Assembly: GCF_025457425.1 (NCBI RefSeq)
Contig: NZ_JAMXIA010000001.1
Coordinates: 3,224,001-3,288,000, forward strand
Origin: Chryseobacterium foetidum
GTDB lineage: Bacteria; Bacteroidota; Bacteroidia; Flavobacteriales; Weeksellaceae
Length of the DNA: 64,000 bases
Reading direction: 5' to 3'
Shown: positions 43,358-52,613 of the stretch, piece by piece
Position numbering within the stretch: the first letter of the stretch is position 1
How the letters are laid out: each line of letters starts with the position of its first letter
Translations under genes and position numbers: made by a program
The notes under the pieces: generated by a model
Database searches by the model: none
Seen by the model: only the letters and a program-made list of their open reading frames with translations
What the model was told of the DNA's origin: nothing

Positions 43358-44455
43358 ATGACAATAAAAGATGTAATATCAAAAATAGAAAGAAGAATAC
43401 AGATTTCTCAGGCAGAAGATTTTGACAACGTCGGACTCCTCTGCGGTCTTCCGGAACGAAATGTTAGCGGAATTCTCGTTTGTCACGATGCGTTGGAGAA
43501 TGTGGTGGAGGAAGCTCTTGCAAAAAACTGTAATCTTATTGTCTGTTTTCACCCCATTATTTTTTCAGGTTTAAAATCACTGACAGGTAAAAACTATGTG
43601 GAAAGAGCGGTTTTGAAGGCCATAGAAAATAGAATCGCGATCTACGCCATTCATACAGCGTGGGACAACGATTTCTTTGGCGTAAATGCAGGGATTTGCA
43701 ATCATTTAGGTTTAAAAAATTTAAATATCCTTCAGCCTAAAAAAAATAATTTAAAACAGTTGAATGTCTACGTTCCAAAAGATCATTCTGAAAATCTGAA
43801 AGAAGCTTTGTTTGATGCTAAAGCCGGAAATATCGGGTTTTATGATGAATGCAGTTTTACAACTGAGGGTTCGGGAACTTTCCGACCGATTGAAGGATCG
43901 AAACCTTTTTCGGGACAACAAAACGTCCGTGAAAATGCCGATGAGGTGATGATTTCCGTGATTTTTGAAAGTTTTAAACAGAACCAAATTGTTTCAGCGA
44001 TGAAAAATGCCCATCCTTACGAAGAAGTTGCGCATCAGATCATCAGTCTTGATAATGAAAATCAATATTCTGGTTTAGGAATGTTCGGTGAATTTGAAAC
44101 AGAAATGGATGAAGCAGAATTTTTGAAATTTGTGAAGGATAAATTTAATTTAGAAATCATTAAACATTCAGATTTTACAGGGAAAAAGATAAAAAGAGTA
44201 GGGGTATTGGGCGGTTCCGGAGCCAGCGGAATAAAATCTGCTTTGGCTAAAAAATGTGATGCTTACCTCACGGGTGATTTGAAATACCACGACTATTTTT
44301 CTGCAGAATCAAAGATGCTTTTGTGTGACATAGGGCATTATGAATCTGAGCAATTTGTGAGTGAACAATTATTTGAAATTTTATCGCAAAATTTTAGTAC
44401 ATTTGCAGTCTTGAAATCTAGCGAAAAAACAAACCCCGTAAATTATTTCATTTAG
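43358..44455 (+). CDS. Nif3-like dinuclear metal centre protein
   Basis: A 365-residue protein of the NIF3/YqfO family, hexameric toroids with a two-metal site and often a GTP-cyclohydrolase-I-type-2 label; the true reaction is unsettled. Metal-site motifs are visible: NVGLLCG near 25, CFHPIIFSGLKS (about 63), IYAIHTAWDN (about 95), and C-terminal DIGHYESEQ (about 325). The middle (~130-240) is the PII-like insert found in longer members (VPKDHSENLKEALFDAKAGNIGFYDECSF). The next gene follows after two bases, so the two are translationally close. Confidence 0.93.
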   Translation: MTIKDVISKIERRIQISQAEDFDNVGLLCGLPERNVSGILVCHDALENVVEEALAKNCNLIVCFHPIIFSGLKSLTGKNYVERAVLKAIENRIAIYAIHTAWDNDFFGVNAGICNHLGLKNLNILQPKKNNLKQLNVYVPKDHSENLKEALFDAKAGNIGFYDECSFTTEGSGTFRPIEGSKPFSGQQNVRENADEVMISVIFESFKQNQIVSAMKNAHPYEEVAHQIISLDNENQYSGLGMFGEFETEMDEAEFLKFVKDKFNLEIIKHSDFTGKKIKRVGVLGGSGASGIKSALAKKCDAYLTGDLKYHDYFSAESKMLLCDIGHYESEQFVSEQLFEILSQNFSTFAVLKSSEKTNPVNYFI

Positions 44456-44457
44456 AT

Positions 44458-45234
44458 ATGGCAAAAACAGTAGAAATTTCAGTTGAAGAAAAATTGAGAG
44501 CTTTATACGATCTACAGATCATTGATTCCAGATTGGATGAAATCCGAAATACAAGAGGAGAATTGCCAATCGAAGTGGAAGATCTTGATATTGAGATTGA
44601 AGGCCTTGAGAAAAGAGCTGAAAAATTTCATTCAGAAATTAAAGAACAGAACGATCAGATCAATACCAAAAATGAGGTGATTAACCACGCAAAATCTTTA
44701 ATTGAAAAATACAAATCTCAGCAGGACAACGTAAGAAACAATAAGGAATTTGAAGCTTTAGGAAAGGAAATCGAATATCAGGAGCTTGAAATTCAGCTTT
44801 CTGAAAAGAGAATCAAGGAATTCGGAGCTAAAATCGGTCACAAAAACGAAACTTTGGATGAGTTGAATGCTAAGATTGAAGATCTTAAAAACCACCTTAA
44901 ATTCAAAAAAGAAGAATTGGAAGATTTGGTTTCTGAAACTCAGAAAGAAGAAGATTACCTTCTTGAGCAGTCTAAGGAGTATGCTTCTAAAATCGACGAC
45001 AGATTGCTGGCTTCTTACAACAGAATCAGAAACAATTCTGCAAACGGTCTTGCCGTTGTAGGTTTGGAAAGAGGTGCTCCGAAAGGATCTTTCTTCACTA
45101 TTCCTCCTCAGAAGCAGATGGAAATCGCTCAGAGAAAGAAAATCATCATCGATGAGCATTCAGGTAAAATTCTTGTTGACGACGAGTTGGTAAACGAAGA
45201 AATTGAAAGAATGAAATCTGTGATTAAGTTTTAA
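44458..45234 (+). CDS. Coiled-coil protein with cysteine-less zinc-ribbon remnant
   Basis: A 258-residue member of the coiled-coil plus C4-type zinc-ribbon family usually found beside Nif3. Residues ~10-180 are a long charged coiled coil. The C-terminal domain (200-245) keeps the family frame: NGLAVVGLERG, FFTIPPQKQMEIAQRKKII and GKILVDDEL. All four expected zinc cysteines are gone, replaced by Pro208, Ser211, Asp232 and Ser235 in the CxxC...CxxC spacing, and the whole protein contains no cysteine. It therefore cannot bind zinc the usual way. Role unknown; nucleic-acid binding has been proposed for the family. It begins two bases after the Nif3 gene and has a terminator. Confidence 0.9.
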   Translation: MAKTVEISVEEKLRALYDLQIIDSRLDEIRNTRGELPIEVEDLDIEIEGLEKRAEKFHSEIKEQNDQINTKNEVINHAKSLIEKYKSQQDNVRNNKEFEALGKEIEYQELEIQLSEKRIKEFGAKIGHKNETLDELNAKIEDLKNHLKFKKEELEDLVSETQKEEDYLLEQSKEYASKIDDRLLASYNRIRNNSANGLAVVGLERGAPKGSFFTIPPQKQMEIAQRKKIIIDEHSGKILVDDELVNEEIERMKSVIKF

Positions 45235-45254
45235 TTCAGGTTTTTATAAAATAG

Positions 45255-45290
45255 AAAACGGCTTCAAATTTTTGAAGCCGTTTTTTTTTG
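45255..45290 (+). terminator. Terminator of the Nif3/coiled-coil operon
   Basis: AAAACGGCTTCAAA and TTTGAAGCCGTTTT with a short loop, then T-run. Confidence 0.9.
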
Positions 45291-45316
45291 TTAGGTTATG
45301 TAAGTGGTGAAAAATT

Positions 45317-45333
45317 CCCCTCCTCTGGAGGGG
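45317..45333. repeat. Three-base-loop palindrome CCCCTCC-TCT-GGAGGGG
   Basis: A perfect 7-bp hairpin without an adjacent U-tract, between two terminators. It has the same architecture as the short palindromes near 20,178 and in the 70-bp array. Confidence 0.6.
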
Positions 45334-45365
45334 TGGTTAACATTCCGCTTTAAATATTTCCTTAA

Positions 45366-45396
45366 AAAAAAGCCGCCTCAAAAGAAGCGGTTTAAT
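45366..45396 (-). terminator. Terminator of the acyl-CoA ligase gene
   Basis: On the minus strand AACCGC and GCGGCTT flank a U-rich loop, followed by T-run. Confidence 0.65.
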
Positions 45397-45399
45397 TTT

Positions 45400-47178
45400 T
45401 TAAGCTTGATGCTCATACATTTTATTGTACAGATCCATAAACTTCTCTTTAATCGCTTTTCTTTTCAGCTTTAAAGTTGGCGTTAAAAGTCCTGCTTCAA
45501 TGCTCCAAACTTCTGGTGTGAGTTCAATTTTTTTGATCTGTTCCCAACTTCCGAGATGCTCATTGATGTCGTCCATTTCTTTTTTAATTCTTTCTTTAAG
45601 CTCTTTGCTGGCCGCAATTTCTTTTGGTGTAGTTCCGATGCTGAGGTTGTTTCTCATCGCCCAGCTTTTGGCAAATTCAAAATCAGGCTGTACCAAAGCG
45701 GTCGGCATTTTTTCACCATCGCCGACAACCATAATCTGCTCGATGAATTTTGAAGCTTTGGCTAAATTTTCAATCGTCTGTGGAGCAATGTATTTTCCTC
45801 CTGAAGTTTTAAACATCTCCTTTTTACGGTCGGTAATCTGCAGATACCCTTCACCATCAATATGACCGATGTCGCCGGTTTTGAAATAGCCGTCATCTGT
45901 AAAAGTTTCTTTCGTTTGCTCTTCATTTTTAAAATAACCTTTAAAAACTGAAGGACCTTTTACCGTAATTTCGCCGTCTTCCTGAATTTTTACTTTTAAA
46001 TTATCTAAAGGATGCCCCACAGTTCCTACTTTCATTTTACCGAAAGAGTTTACTGAAATAACAGGTGAAGTTTCCGTTAAACCATAGCCTTCCAAAATAG
46101 GAATTCCCGCATTCTGAAACATCAAATTTAATCTTGAAGACAAGGCTGCCGAACCTGAAACCAAAGTGATGATTTCGCCTCCCAAACCTTCTCTCCATTT
46201 TTTGAAAACCAGTTTATCAGCAATAATTTCAGATAAACCGGAAGGTTTTGAAACCGTTTTCTTTTTTTGAATTAAATCTAAGGCCCAAAAGAAAATTTTC
46301 TGCTTGAAACCTCCCGCAGAAGATCCTGTAGCATAAATTTTATCATAAACTTTCTCTATTAATCTTGGTACAACGCTCATGTAGTGAGGTTTTACTTCTT
46401 TTACATTTTCGCCCATTTTTTCAATGCTTTCAGCAAAATGAATGGAGAAACCATTGTATTGGAAGAGATAAAACAACATTCTCTCAAAAATATGACAGAT
46501 CGGAAGAAAACTTAAAACTCTCGTGTCTTTGTAATCCAAACTTTTCTTTCTCGGAATTCTTGGGATCGAACCTAAAACATTGGAGACAATATTTTCATGC
46601 GAAAGTATAACACCTTTCGGTTTTCCGGTGGTTCCTGAAGTGTAAATGATCGTCGCTACATCATCCGGGTTTATTGCCTTTGCCAGATCTTCCACTTCAA
46701 TTTGAGTGGAATCGTCTTCGCCAAGGTCTAAAATTTCTCTCCAGTTGGCAGCTCCCGAAATCGCGTCAAAAGTAAAAACGCCCTGTAAACTTGGAATATT
46801 GTGTTTCACTTTCATCACTTTATCAAGCAAAGCTTTGTCTGAAAGGAAGCAGTATTTTATTTCAGCATTGGTAAAGATAAACTCATAGTCTTCGGGAGAA
46901 ATACTCGGATAAACTGGCACTGAAATTACGCCGATCTGTGACAGACCCAAATCCATTATTGCCCATTCTGTGCGGGAATTGGTGGTAATCAAAGCGATTT
47001 TGTCGCCTGGTTTTATACCTAATTTTAAAAGTCCGCGTGAGATTTTATTGGCTTCATTTACAAATTCCTGAGTTGAAGTTTTTTTCCATTCGCCGTTATA
47101 TTTTGTCACAAACATATCAGCTTTCGGATAATTTTCCAAAGCATGTTGAGGGATGTCAAATAATCTTTTAATGGTCAT
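45400..47178 (-). CDS. Long-chain fatty-acid-CoA ligase (AMP-forming)
   Basis: An ANL-superfamily enzyme of 592 residues that activates fatty acids to acyl-CoA via acyl-AMP. The P-loop TIIYTSGTTGKPKGVILSHENI (about 170-190), the motif GYGLTETSPVISVN, and GYFKTGDIGHIDGEGYLQITDRKKEM (hinge) are all present. The C-terminal catalytic lysine lies in the LKLKRKAIKEKF region. Long-chain preference is inferred from similarity to FACS-type ligases with the extended linker after the P-loop. It is divergent from an acyl-CoA dehydrogenase gene, which uses acyl-CoA. Confidence 0.93.
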   Translation of the reverse strand: MTIKRLFDIPQHALENYPKADMFVTKYNGEWKKTSTQEFVNEANKISRGLLKLGIKPGDKIALITTNSRTEWAIMDLGLSQIGVISVPVYPSISPEDYEFIFTNAEIKYCFLSDKALLDKVMKVKHNIPSLQGVFTFDAISGAANWREILDLGEDDSTQIEVEDLAKAINPDDVATIIYTSGTTGKPKGVILSHENIVSNVLGSIPRIPRKKSLDYKDTRVLSFLPICHIFERMLFYLFQYNGFSIHFAESIEKMGENVKEVKPHYMSVVPRLIEKVYDKIYATGSSAGGFKQKIFFWALDLIQKKKTVSKPSGLSEIIADKLVFKKWREGLGGEIITLVSGSAALSSRLNLMFQNAGIPILEGYGLTETSPVISVNSFGKMKVGTVGHPLDNLKVKIQEDGEITVKGPSVFKGYFKNEEQTKETFTDDGYFKTGDIGHIDGEGYLQITDRKKEMFKTSGGKYIAPQTIENLAKASKFIEQIMVVGDGEKMPTALVQPDFEFAKSWAMRNNLSIGTTPKEIAASKELKERIKKEMDDINEHLGSWEQIKKIELTPEVWSIEAGLLTPTLKLKRKAIKEKFMDLYNKMYEHQA

Positions 47179-47409
47179 AATCCGTGGGTTTGATTTTAAT
47201 AATTTTAAATATAAGAATTTTTTTTCACTGGCAAACCTTCTTTTTCATAAAAGGAAATTTCATCAAAAATAAGATTCGTTATTTATCCTTTAATAATTGA
47301 TCTTTAATATTTAATTACAGTCATTATTCAAGGCTGAATATGAATAAATTTTTAAATTTTCATATTTGCCCAAAAAGTGTAAATTAGCGACCATATAATT
47401 CAAATTTTT

Positions 47410-48549
47410 ATGGACTTTAATTTATCAGAAGAACAGCTGATGATTCAGCAGGCAGCGAGAGATTTTGCACAGAACGAACTGTTACCAGGCGTAATTGAAA
47501 GAGACCGTGACCAGAAGTTTCCTGCCGAACAAGTAAAGAAAATGGGGGAAATGGGGCTTCTTGGGATGATGGTAGACCCACAGTACGGTGGAGCTGGGAT
47601 GGATAGCGTTTCCTATGTTTTGGCAATGGAAGAAATTGCTAAAGTAGATGCCTCTGCAGCCGTGGTAATGTCTGTAAACAACTCTTTGGTGTGTGCGGGT
47701 CTTGAAAAATTTGCTTCTGAAGAACAAAAAGTAAAATATCTTACTCCTTTAGCAAGCGGAGAAGTAATCGGAGCCTTTGCACTTTCTGAGCCAGAAGCCG
47801 GATCTGATGCCACTTCACAGCAAACAACCGCTGAAGATAAAGGTGATTATTATCTTTTAAACGGTATCAAAAACTGGATTACAAACGGTGGTACTGCAAC
47901 TTATTACATCGTAATTGCCCAGACTGATCCTGAGAAAAAGCACAAGGGAATCAACGCGTTTATCGTAGAAAAAGGTTGGGAAGGTTTTGAAATTGGTCTT
48001 AAAGAAGATAAACTGGGAATCAGAGGAAGCGACACGCATTCTTTGCTTTTCAACAACGTAAAAGTGCCTAAAGAAAACAGAATCGGTGAAGACGGTTTCG
48101 GATTCAACTTTGCGATGGCTGTTTTGAATGGCGGTAGAATCGGTATTGCTTCTCAGGCTTTAGGGATTGCTTCCGGAGCGTACGAATTGGCATTAAAATA
48201 TGCTAAAACAAGAAAAGCTTTCAAAACTGAAATCATCAATCATCAGGCAATTGCTTTCAAATTAGCTGATATGGCAACCAGTATTACTGCAGCAAGAATG
48301 CTTTGTTACAAGGCTGCTGTAGAAAAAGATGCCGGAAAAGACATATCTGAAAGTGGTGCAATGGCAAAACTGTATTCTTCACAAGTGGCGATGGATACTA
48401 CGATTGAAGCTGTTCAGATTCACGGTGGATACGGTTATGTGAAAGAATACCATGTAGAAAGAATGATGCGTGATGCAAAAATCACTCAGATTTACGAAGG
48501 AACATCAGAAATTCAGAAGATTGTAATTTCGAGAAGCATCTCAAAATAA
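47410..48549 (+). CDS. Acyl-CoA dehydrogenase
   Basis: A FAD enzyme of 379 residues introducing the alpha,beta double bond into acyl-CoA. The family signatures are present: FALSEPEAGSDATS (flavin/substrate), the WITNGG loop, and the C-terminal QIYEGTSEIQKIVISR, where the Glu near 365 is the catalytic base of short- and medium-chain types. The short N-terminal helical domain begins MDFNLSEEQLMIQQAARDFA. A near-match to the -7 box (TAAATTAG, 47,380-47,387) precedes it. Chain-length specificity is not determined; butyryl-CoA dehydrogenase type is likely. Confidence 0.95.
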   Translation: MDFNLSEEQLMIQQAARDFAQNELLPGVIERDRDQKFPAEQVKKMGEMGLLGMMVDPQYGGAGMDSVSYVLAMEEIAKVDASAAVVMSVNNSLVCAGLEKFASEEQKVKYLTPLASGEVIGAFALSEPEAGSDATSQQTTAEDKGDYYLLNGIKNWITNGGTATYYIVIAQTDPEKKHKGINAFIVEKGWEGFEIGLKEDKLGIRGSDTHSLLFNNVKVPKENRIGEDGFGFNFAMAVLNGGRIGIASQALGIASGAYELALKYAKTRKAFKTEIINHQAIAFKLADMATSITAARMLCYKAAVEKDAGKDISESGAMAKLYSSQVAMDTTIEAVQIHGGYGYVKEYHVERMMRDAKITQIYEGTSEIQKIVISRSISK

Positions 48550-48568
48550 TCTTTTCTTAGATAAAAAT

Positions 48569-48611
48569 AGCAAGGGCTTTCAGAAATTCTGAAAGCCCTT
48601 GCTGTAACTAA
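48569..48611. terminator. Long perfect hairpin between convergent genes
   Basis: AGCAAGGGCTTTCAGAA (48,569-48,585) and TTCTGAAAGCCCTTGCT (48,587-48,603) are perfectly complementary over 17 bases. A U-tract exists only on the minus-strand side (ATTTTTAT), so it best serves the DUF4349 gene and may stabilise the other 3' end. Confidence 0.75.
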
Positions 48612-48719
48612 ACACAAACTTTTATATAAAATTATGGTCAATTGCTTAACCGTAATGCATTGCAAAAGTACAAATCAAATTTCAATTATTCTCATCGAAA
48701 CATTAAAATTTGATTAAAA

Positions 48720-49649
48720 TTATTCTGCCTGATTGCTGATATTTTTGTTTCTGTTCTTTTTAAAGAAATAATATGCAATTCCTGCAATTAAAAACAACGG
48801 CCAGAATGGAACAAAGAAAAGAAGAATTCCAGTCAAAACTTCCCATCCGGAGCCGATTCCCGAAGCAAATTTTCCTCCGAAACTGTCAGGTTTTGATGCA
48901 ACTGTAGCAGCATTTTTCTCGTTTCCGTACAAAGTAATCTCGATATCGCATTTTGTTTTCGGATAAAATTCTTCTCCGGAACTGTCGATTGTTTTATCAA
49001 TTACATTTCCTAAATTGCCACTCACGTCTTCCACAAAATATTCAAATTTATCTAATGGAATCTGTATTTTCAGATAAGCAGTTTTGGTGTCGTCGTTGTT
49101 TCTGCTGATATTTTCGCTTTTCAGACTCCCGTCATATTTTCTGAGTTGATCTTCTATGTAATTTTTTGCGCCATACGTATCATCAACACCAATTTCAAGA
49201 TTGGCAGTTTTCTTTAAAGCATATTTAGGTTCAGATTTCGGCTTTTCAGGATTGTTTTTGTAAATGATTTTGGTTTCCTTAATCACTTTTGGTGCGGGAA
49301 CATTCACTACAATTTTCTCTTGTTTTTTTCTTGCGGAATCTTTATCATAAGTTCTGGATTCAAATTTTACATTAGAAATTTTTTCGCCTAAAGAATCTAC
49401 AGAAGAGGCCGTTTTTTCAAACTTATCTTTCAAATTCTGTGAAGTCTTATCAAAATCTTTAATTTTCACCTGCGCAGAATCCAAAGCCGCTGCCGTTTCA
49501 TTTTGAATTTTCTCAGCCTTGTCGGAGATTTCTGTAAAGCTGCTGTCAGCAGATTTTATGGTTTCACTTAGAGATTCTGTAGTTCCATCTCCCTTTTTAC
49601 ACATAATAAATGTACTTGATATTGCAAGTAATAAGATAGCTTTTTTCAT
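48720..49649 (-). CDS. DUF4349 lipoprotein
   Basis: A 309-residue lipoprotein with lipobox FIMC (Cys17). Residues 20-90 form a helical, Lys/Glu/Asp-rich coiled-coil-like stretch. The DUF4349 domain spans ~140-290 (LKKTANLEIGVDDTYGAKNYIEDQLRKYDG, LKIQIPLDKFEYFVEDVSGNLG), and a C-terminal hydrophobic helix (~268-290, LTGILLFFVPFWPLFLIAGIAYYFF) ends in a basic tail. The two membrane attachments imply a periplasmic loop. The function of DUF4349 is unknown. An imperfect -7 box (TAGCTTTA) is 19 bases upstream. Confidence 0.85.
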   Translation of the reverse strand: MKKAILLLAISSTFIMCKKGDGTTESLSETIKSADSSFTEISDKAEKIQNETAAALDSAQVKIKDFDKTSQNLKDKFEKTASSVDSLGEKISNVKFESRTYDKDSARKKQEKIVVNVPAPKVIKETKIIYKNNPEKPKSEPKYALKKTANLEIGVDDTYGAKNYIEDQLRKYDGSLKSENISRNNDDTKTAYLKIQIPLDKFEYFVEDVSGNLGNVIDKTIDSSGEEFYPKTKCDIEITLYGNEKNAATVASKPDSFGGKFASGIGSGWEVLTGILLFFVPFWPLFLIAGIAYYFFKKNRNKNISNQAE

Positions 49650-49825
49650 AACGATTAATTTTGTTGATGTAAAGCTACCTTGTAATTTTTTGTAATGTTT
49701 GTAAAGAAGATGTTTTGTGAGTGTAAAATTTTAGCTAATTGATTTTTAGAGTTTTGTAAAATAGTTAATAAGGTTTTACAAATATTTTTCTTTTGGAAAA
49801 TTTAAAAAAATAATGACAAATCATA

Positions 49826-50542
49826 TTATTGTGTACAAAATGCGATATAATCGGCAATGATTTTCGAATTATATTTTTGCTTGAAATAATAGAAATCTTT
49901 AATATGTGGCAATTTTTTTTCGTTGTATTGATTTATCAAACAAATATATTCAACAATTCCAATGTTTGAATTGCTTTTATCCAAGGCGATTTTGTCAAAT
50001 TTTAAAATCAATTCTTGAGCATCTTTCATATTCCAGTTAGAATAGCTGTTTGCTAGATCTGAAAGTTCACTAATCAAGTATGGATCTTGATATGCTTCTT
50101 TTTGTAATAATTTTTTACATTCTTCTCTAGTTTTAATTGCGTGCGGCAAATTGTAGATCTCTTGATAAAGGTTGTTGGCTAAAGTAGTTTCAAAACCAGT
50201 ACAGCCTGTTTTAATATGGATCGTGTCATCTTTTTTAATGAACTCAGAAAATAATGCTTCAAGTTTTTTATGCTTAGCTCTCACAAAACTCCCTGAAAAA
50301 TAGGACTTGATTACTGTAGAACCATTAAACACTAAATACTCAATTTCATCATTTGTAGAAATTTTTTGTATACTGTCGAAAAGTTTATAGACTGAACTTT
50401 CATGACCATCAACATCAATATTCTTGTATTCCACCTTTTCAGATCTTGAAAGTTGATTAACAAGTTTATTTACTTCCGGACTAAGCTGAGAATAAATTAT
50501 GCAAAAGCTAAAAAGAAAAAGGATTGTTAGGTTTTTTTTCAT
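49826..50542 (-). CDS. Hypothetical secreted protein
   Basis: A 238-residue protein with signal peptide MKKNLTILFLFSFCIIYSQ. The mature part is helical and charged, with four cysteines (KTGCTGFE, REECKKL, EYICLIN, IAFCTQ). I recognise no domain; it may be an all-helical repeat protein. It has its own perfect -7 box (50,561-50,568) 18 bases upstream. Base composition is AT-rich relative to neighbours. Confidence 0.7.
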   Translation of the reverse strand: MKKNLTILFLFSFCIIYSQLSPEVNKLVNQLSRSEKVEYKNIDVDGHESSVYKLFDSIQKISTNDEIEYLVFNGSTVIKSYFSGSFVRAKHKKLEALFSEFIKKDDTIHIKTGCTGFETTLANNLYQEIYNLPHAIKTREECKKLLQKEAYQDPYLISELSDLANSYSNWNMKDAQELILKFDKIALDKSNSNIGIVEYICLINQYNEKKLPHIKDFYYFKQKYNSKIIADYIAFCTQ

Positions 50543-50560
50543 GTAATCTATGTTAAATCA

Positions 50561-50568
50561 CAAAGATA
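50561..50568 (-). promoter_or_regulatory. -7 promoter box of a secreted-protein gene
   Basis: TATCTTTG on the minus strand, 18 bases before ATG 50,542. Confidence 0.6.
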
Positions 50569-50648
50569 CTTAGTTTTAAAGACATATATTCAGATAAATA
50601 TTAAGGCGTCTAGTGAAAAATTCCTACACTATTGACATGGACATTTAG

Positions 50649-50682
50649 CAAAAAAAAATCCGCAGAAAAACTTCCGCGGACT
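50649..50682 (-). terminator. Terminator of prfC
   Basis: On the minus strand TCCGC and GCGGA flank a U-rich loop, followed by a run of T. Confidence 0.75.
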
Positions 50683-50707
50683 GTATTTATAAATCTAAAC
50701 TTTTAAA

Positions 50708-52303
50708 TTAAGCATTCTGAAATTCACTGATAAAATGCAGTTTCACATTCGGGAATTTCTCCTGCGTCATGTGAATCGTGAAAGAAGAATCTGCTAAGAA
50801 AACCAATTGGTTGTATTTGTCTCTTGCCAAAAATCGCTGCTTCAGTCTTGCAAATTCCTTGAATTCTTCAGATTTTTCATCGGCTTCAACCCAACAGGCT
50901 TTGTGCATAGAAAGTGGCTCATAAGTACATTTTGCACCGTATTCATGTTCCAGACGATACTGAATCACTTCATACTGAAGCGCACCCACGGTTCCGATGA
51001 TTTTTCTGTTGTTCATTTCGAGCGTAAACAATTGTGCAACACCTTCATCCATCAACTGATCGATTCCTTTTGCCAACTGTTTAGCTTTCAGCGGATCGTT
51101 ATTATTAATGTATCTGAAATGTTCCGGTGAGAAACTTGGAATTCCTTTGAAACTCAGTTTTTCGCCTCCCGTCAATGTATCGCCAATTCTGAAACTTCCC
51201 GTATCGTGAAGTCCGACAATGTCTCCAGGGAAACTTTCGTCAACCACTTCTTTTTTATCGGCGAAGAATGCATTCGGAGATGAGAATTTCATCTTTTTGC
51301 CTTCTCTTACCAAAAGGTAATTTTCATTTCTTTTAAAGGTTCCGGAAACAATTTTTACGAAAGCCAGACGGTCTCTGTGTTTCGGATCCATATTCGCGTG
51401 GATTTTGAAAACAAATCCTGTGAAAGTACTTTCCTCAGGCTTTACCAAACGGGTATCACTTTCCTTTGGCTGTGGCATCGGTGCGATGTCGATAAATGCA
51501 TTCAGCAATTCACGTACACCAAAATTATTCAAAGCAGATCCGAAGAAAACCGGTTGCAAATCACCTTTCATATAATCTTCACGGCTGAATTCAGGGTAAA
51601 CAGATTGTATTAGATCCAATTCTTCTCTTAGATTTTTTGCTGCTTTTTCACCAATTACTTCGTCGATCGAAGGATCATTGATGTCATCAAACTTAATCGC
51701 TTCACCAACTTTCTGTTTTTTCTCCTCCAAAAATAACTGGATATTGTCTTCCCAGATATTGTAAATTCCCTGAAAATCAGCTCCCATACCAATCGGCAAA
51801 GAAAGCGGACAAACAGTTAATCCTAATTTCTGCTCAACTTCATCTAAAAGATCAAAAGCATCTTTACCTTCACGGTCAAGCTTATTGATGAACACCAACA
51901 TTGGGATATTTCTCATACGGCAAACTTTTACCAATTTCTCAGTCTGTTCCTCAACCCCTTTTGCAACGTCGATGACAACGATTACAGAATCTACGGCAGT
52001 TAAAGTTCGGTATGTATCTTCAGCAAAATCTTTGTGACCAGGAGTGTCCAAAATATTGATTTTGTGATCTCTGTATTCAAAAGCCAACACAGAAGTCGCT
52101 ACGGAGATCCCTCTCTGTCTCTCAATTTCCATGAAATCGGAGGTTGCTCCCTTTTTTATTTTGTTGGATTTTACCGCACCCGCTTCCTGAATTGCCCCTC
52201 CAAAAAGCAGAAGCTTCTCTGTAAGCGTGGTTTTTCCGGCATCGGGGTGAGATATAATTCCGAAGGTTTTTCTTTTTTCTATTTCTTTGATTAAGTCTGA
52301 CAT
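50708..52303 (-). CDS. prfC: Peptide chain release factor 3 (RF3)
   Basis: A translational GTPase of 531 residues that recycles RF1/RF2 from the ribosome after peptide release. The G motifs are GIISHPDAGKTTL (G1), DTPGHKDF (G3) and FINKLDREGKD (G4), followed by EF-Tu-like domain II and RF3 domain III (EHEYGAKCTYEPL, ARLKQRFLARDKYNQLVFL). The start is MSDLIKEIEKRKTFGI at 52,303; a longer in-frame reading to 52,381 adds 26 residues without family similarity. Stop-codon recycling pairs it functionally with prfB, though the genes are 48 kb apart. A -7 box one mismatch off consensus (GATTTTTG) lies upstream. Confidence 0.96.
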   Translation of the reverse strand: MSDLIKEIEKRKTFGIISHPDAGKTTLTEKLLLFGGAIQEAGAVKSNKIKKGATSDFMEIERQRGISVATSVLAFEYRDHKINILDTPGHKDFAEDTYRTLTAVDSVIVVIDVAKGVEEQTEKLVKVCRMRNIPMLVFINKLDREGKDAFDLLDEVEQKLGLTVCPLSLPIGMGADFQGIYNIWEDNIQLFLEEKKQKVGEAIKFDDINDPSIDEVIGEKAAKNLREELDLIQSVYPEFSREDYMKGDLQPVFFGSALNNFGVRELLNAFIDIAPMPQPKESDTRLVKPEESTFTGFVFKIHANMDPKHRDRLAFVKIVSGTFKRNENYLLVREGKKMKFSSPNAFFADKKEVVDESFPGDIVGLHDTGSFRIGDTLTGGEKLSFKGIPSFSPEHFRYINNNDPLKAKQLAKGIDQLMDEGVAQLFTLEMNNRKIIGTVGALQYEVIQYRLEHEYGAKCTYEPLSMHKACWVEADEKSEEFKEFARLKQRFLARDKYNQLVFLADSSFTIHMTQEKFPNVKLHFISEFQNA

Positions 52304-52613
52304 ATCGTAATTTGAATTTGCAAAAATCGTGAATTTAATCGGATTTTGAAAATTGGATTTTTCATTTCGTTTGAACCACAAAAGTCACAAAAGATTTAGA
52401 TAGTTTTTAAAAAGCTGATCACTTTGAAAATACAGGTTCAAAAAAGATTTGAGAATATATCTATGAAAGTTTTAATGTAGATGCATTTGACCCATAAGTC
52501 ACATAGAGTTGTCATTATTTCTTATAAAAAGAGCACATAAGATTAAAAATCAAAGGTTTTTGTATGGGAGTGGAAATTAAATTTTGACAGGCTGGAGTGA
52601 TTTGTTTTTTTAC
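52304..52613. other. prfC upstream region with a half-copy of a dispersed repeat
   Basis: It contains ACCCATAAGTCACATAGAG (from 52,491) through GAGCACATAAGATTAAAAATC to about 52,565. This is one arm of the inverted-repeat family seen at 55,447-55,644 and 56,288-56,481. No ORF is supported. Confidence 0.5.
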
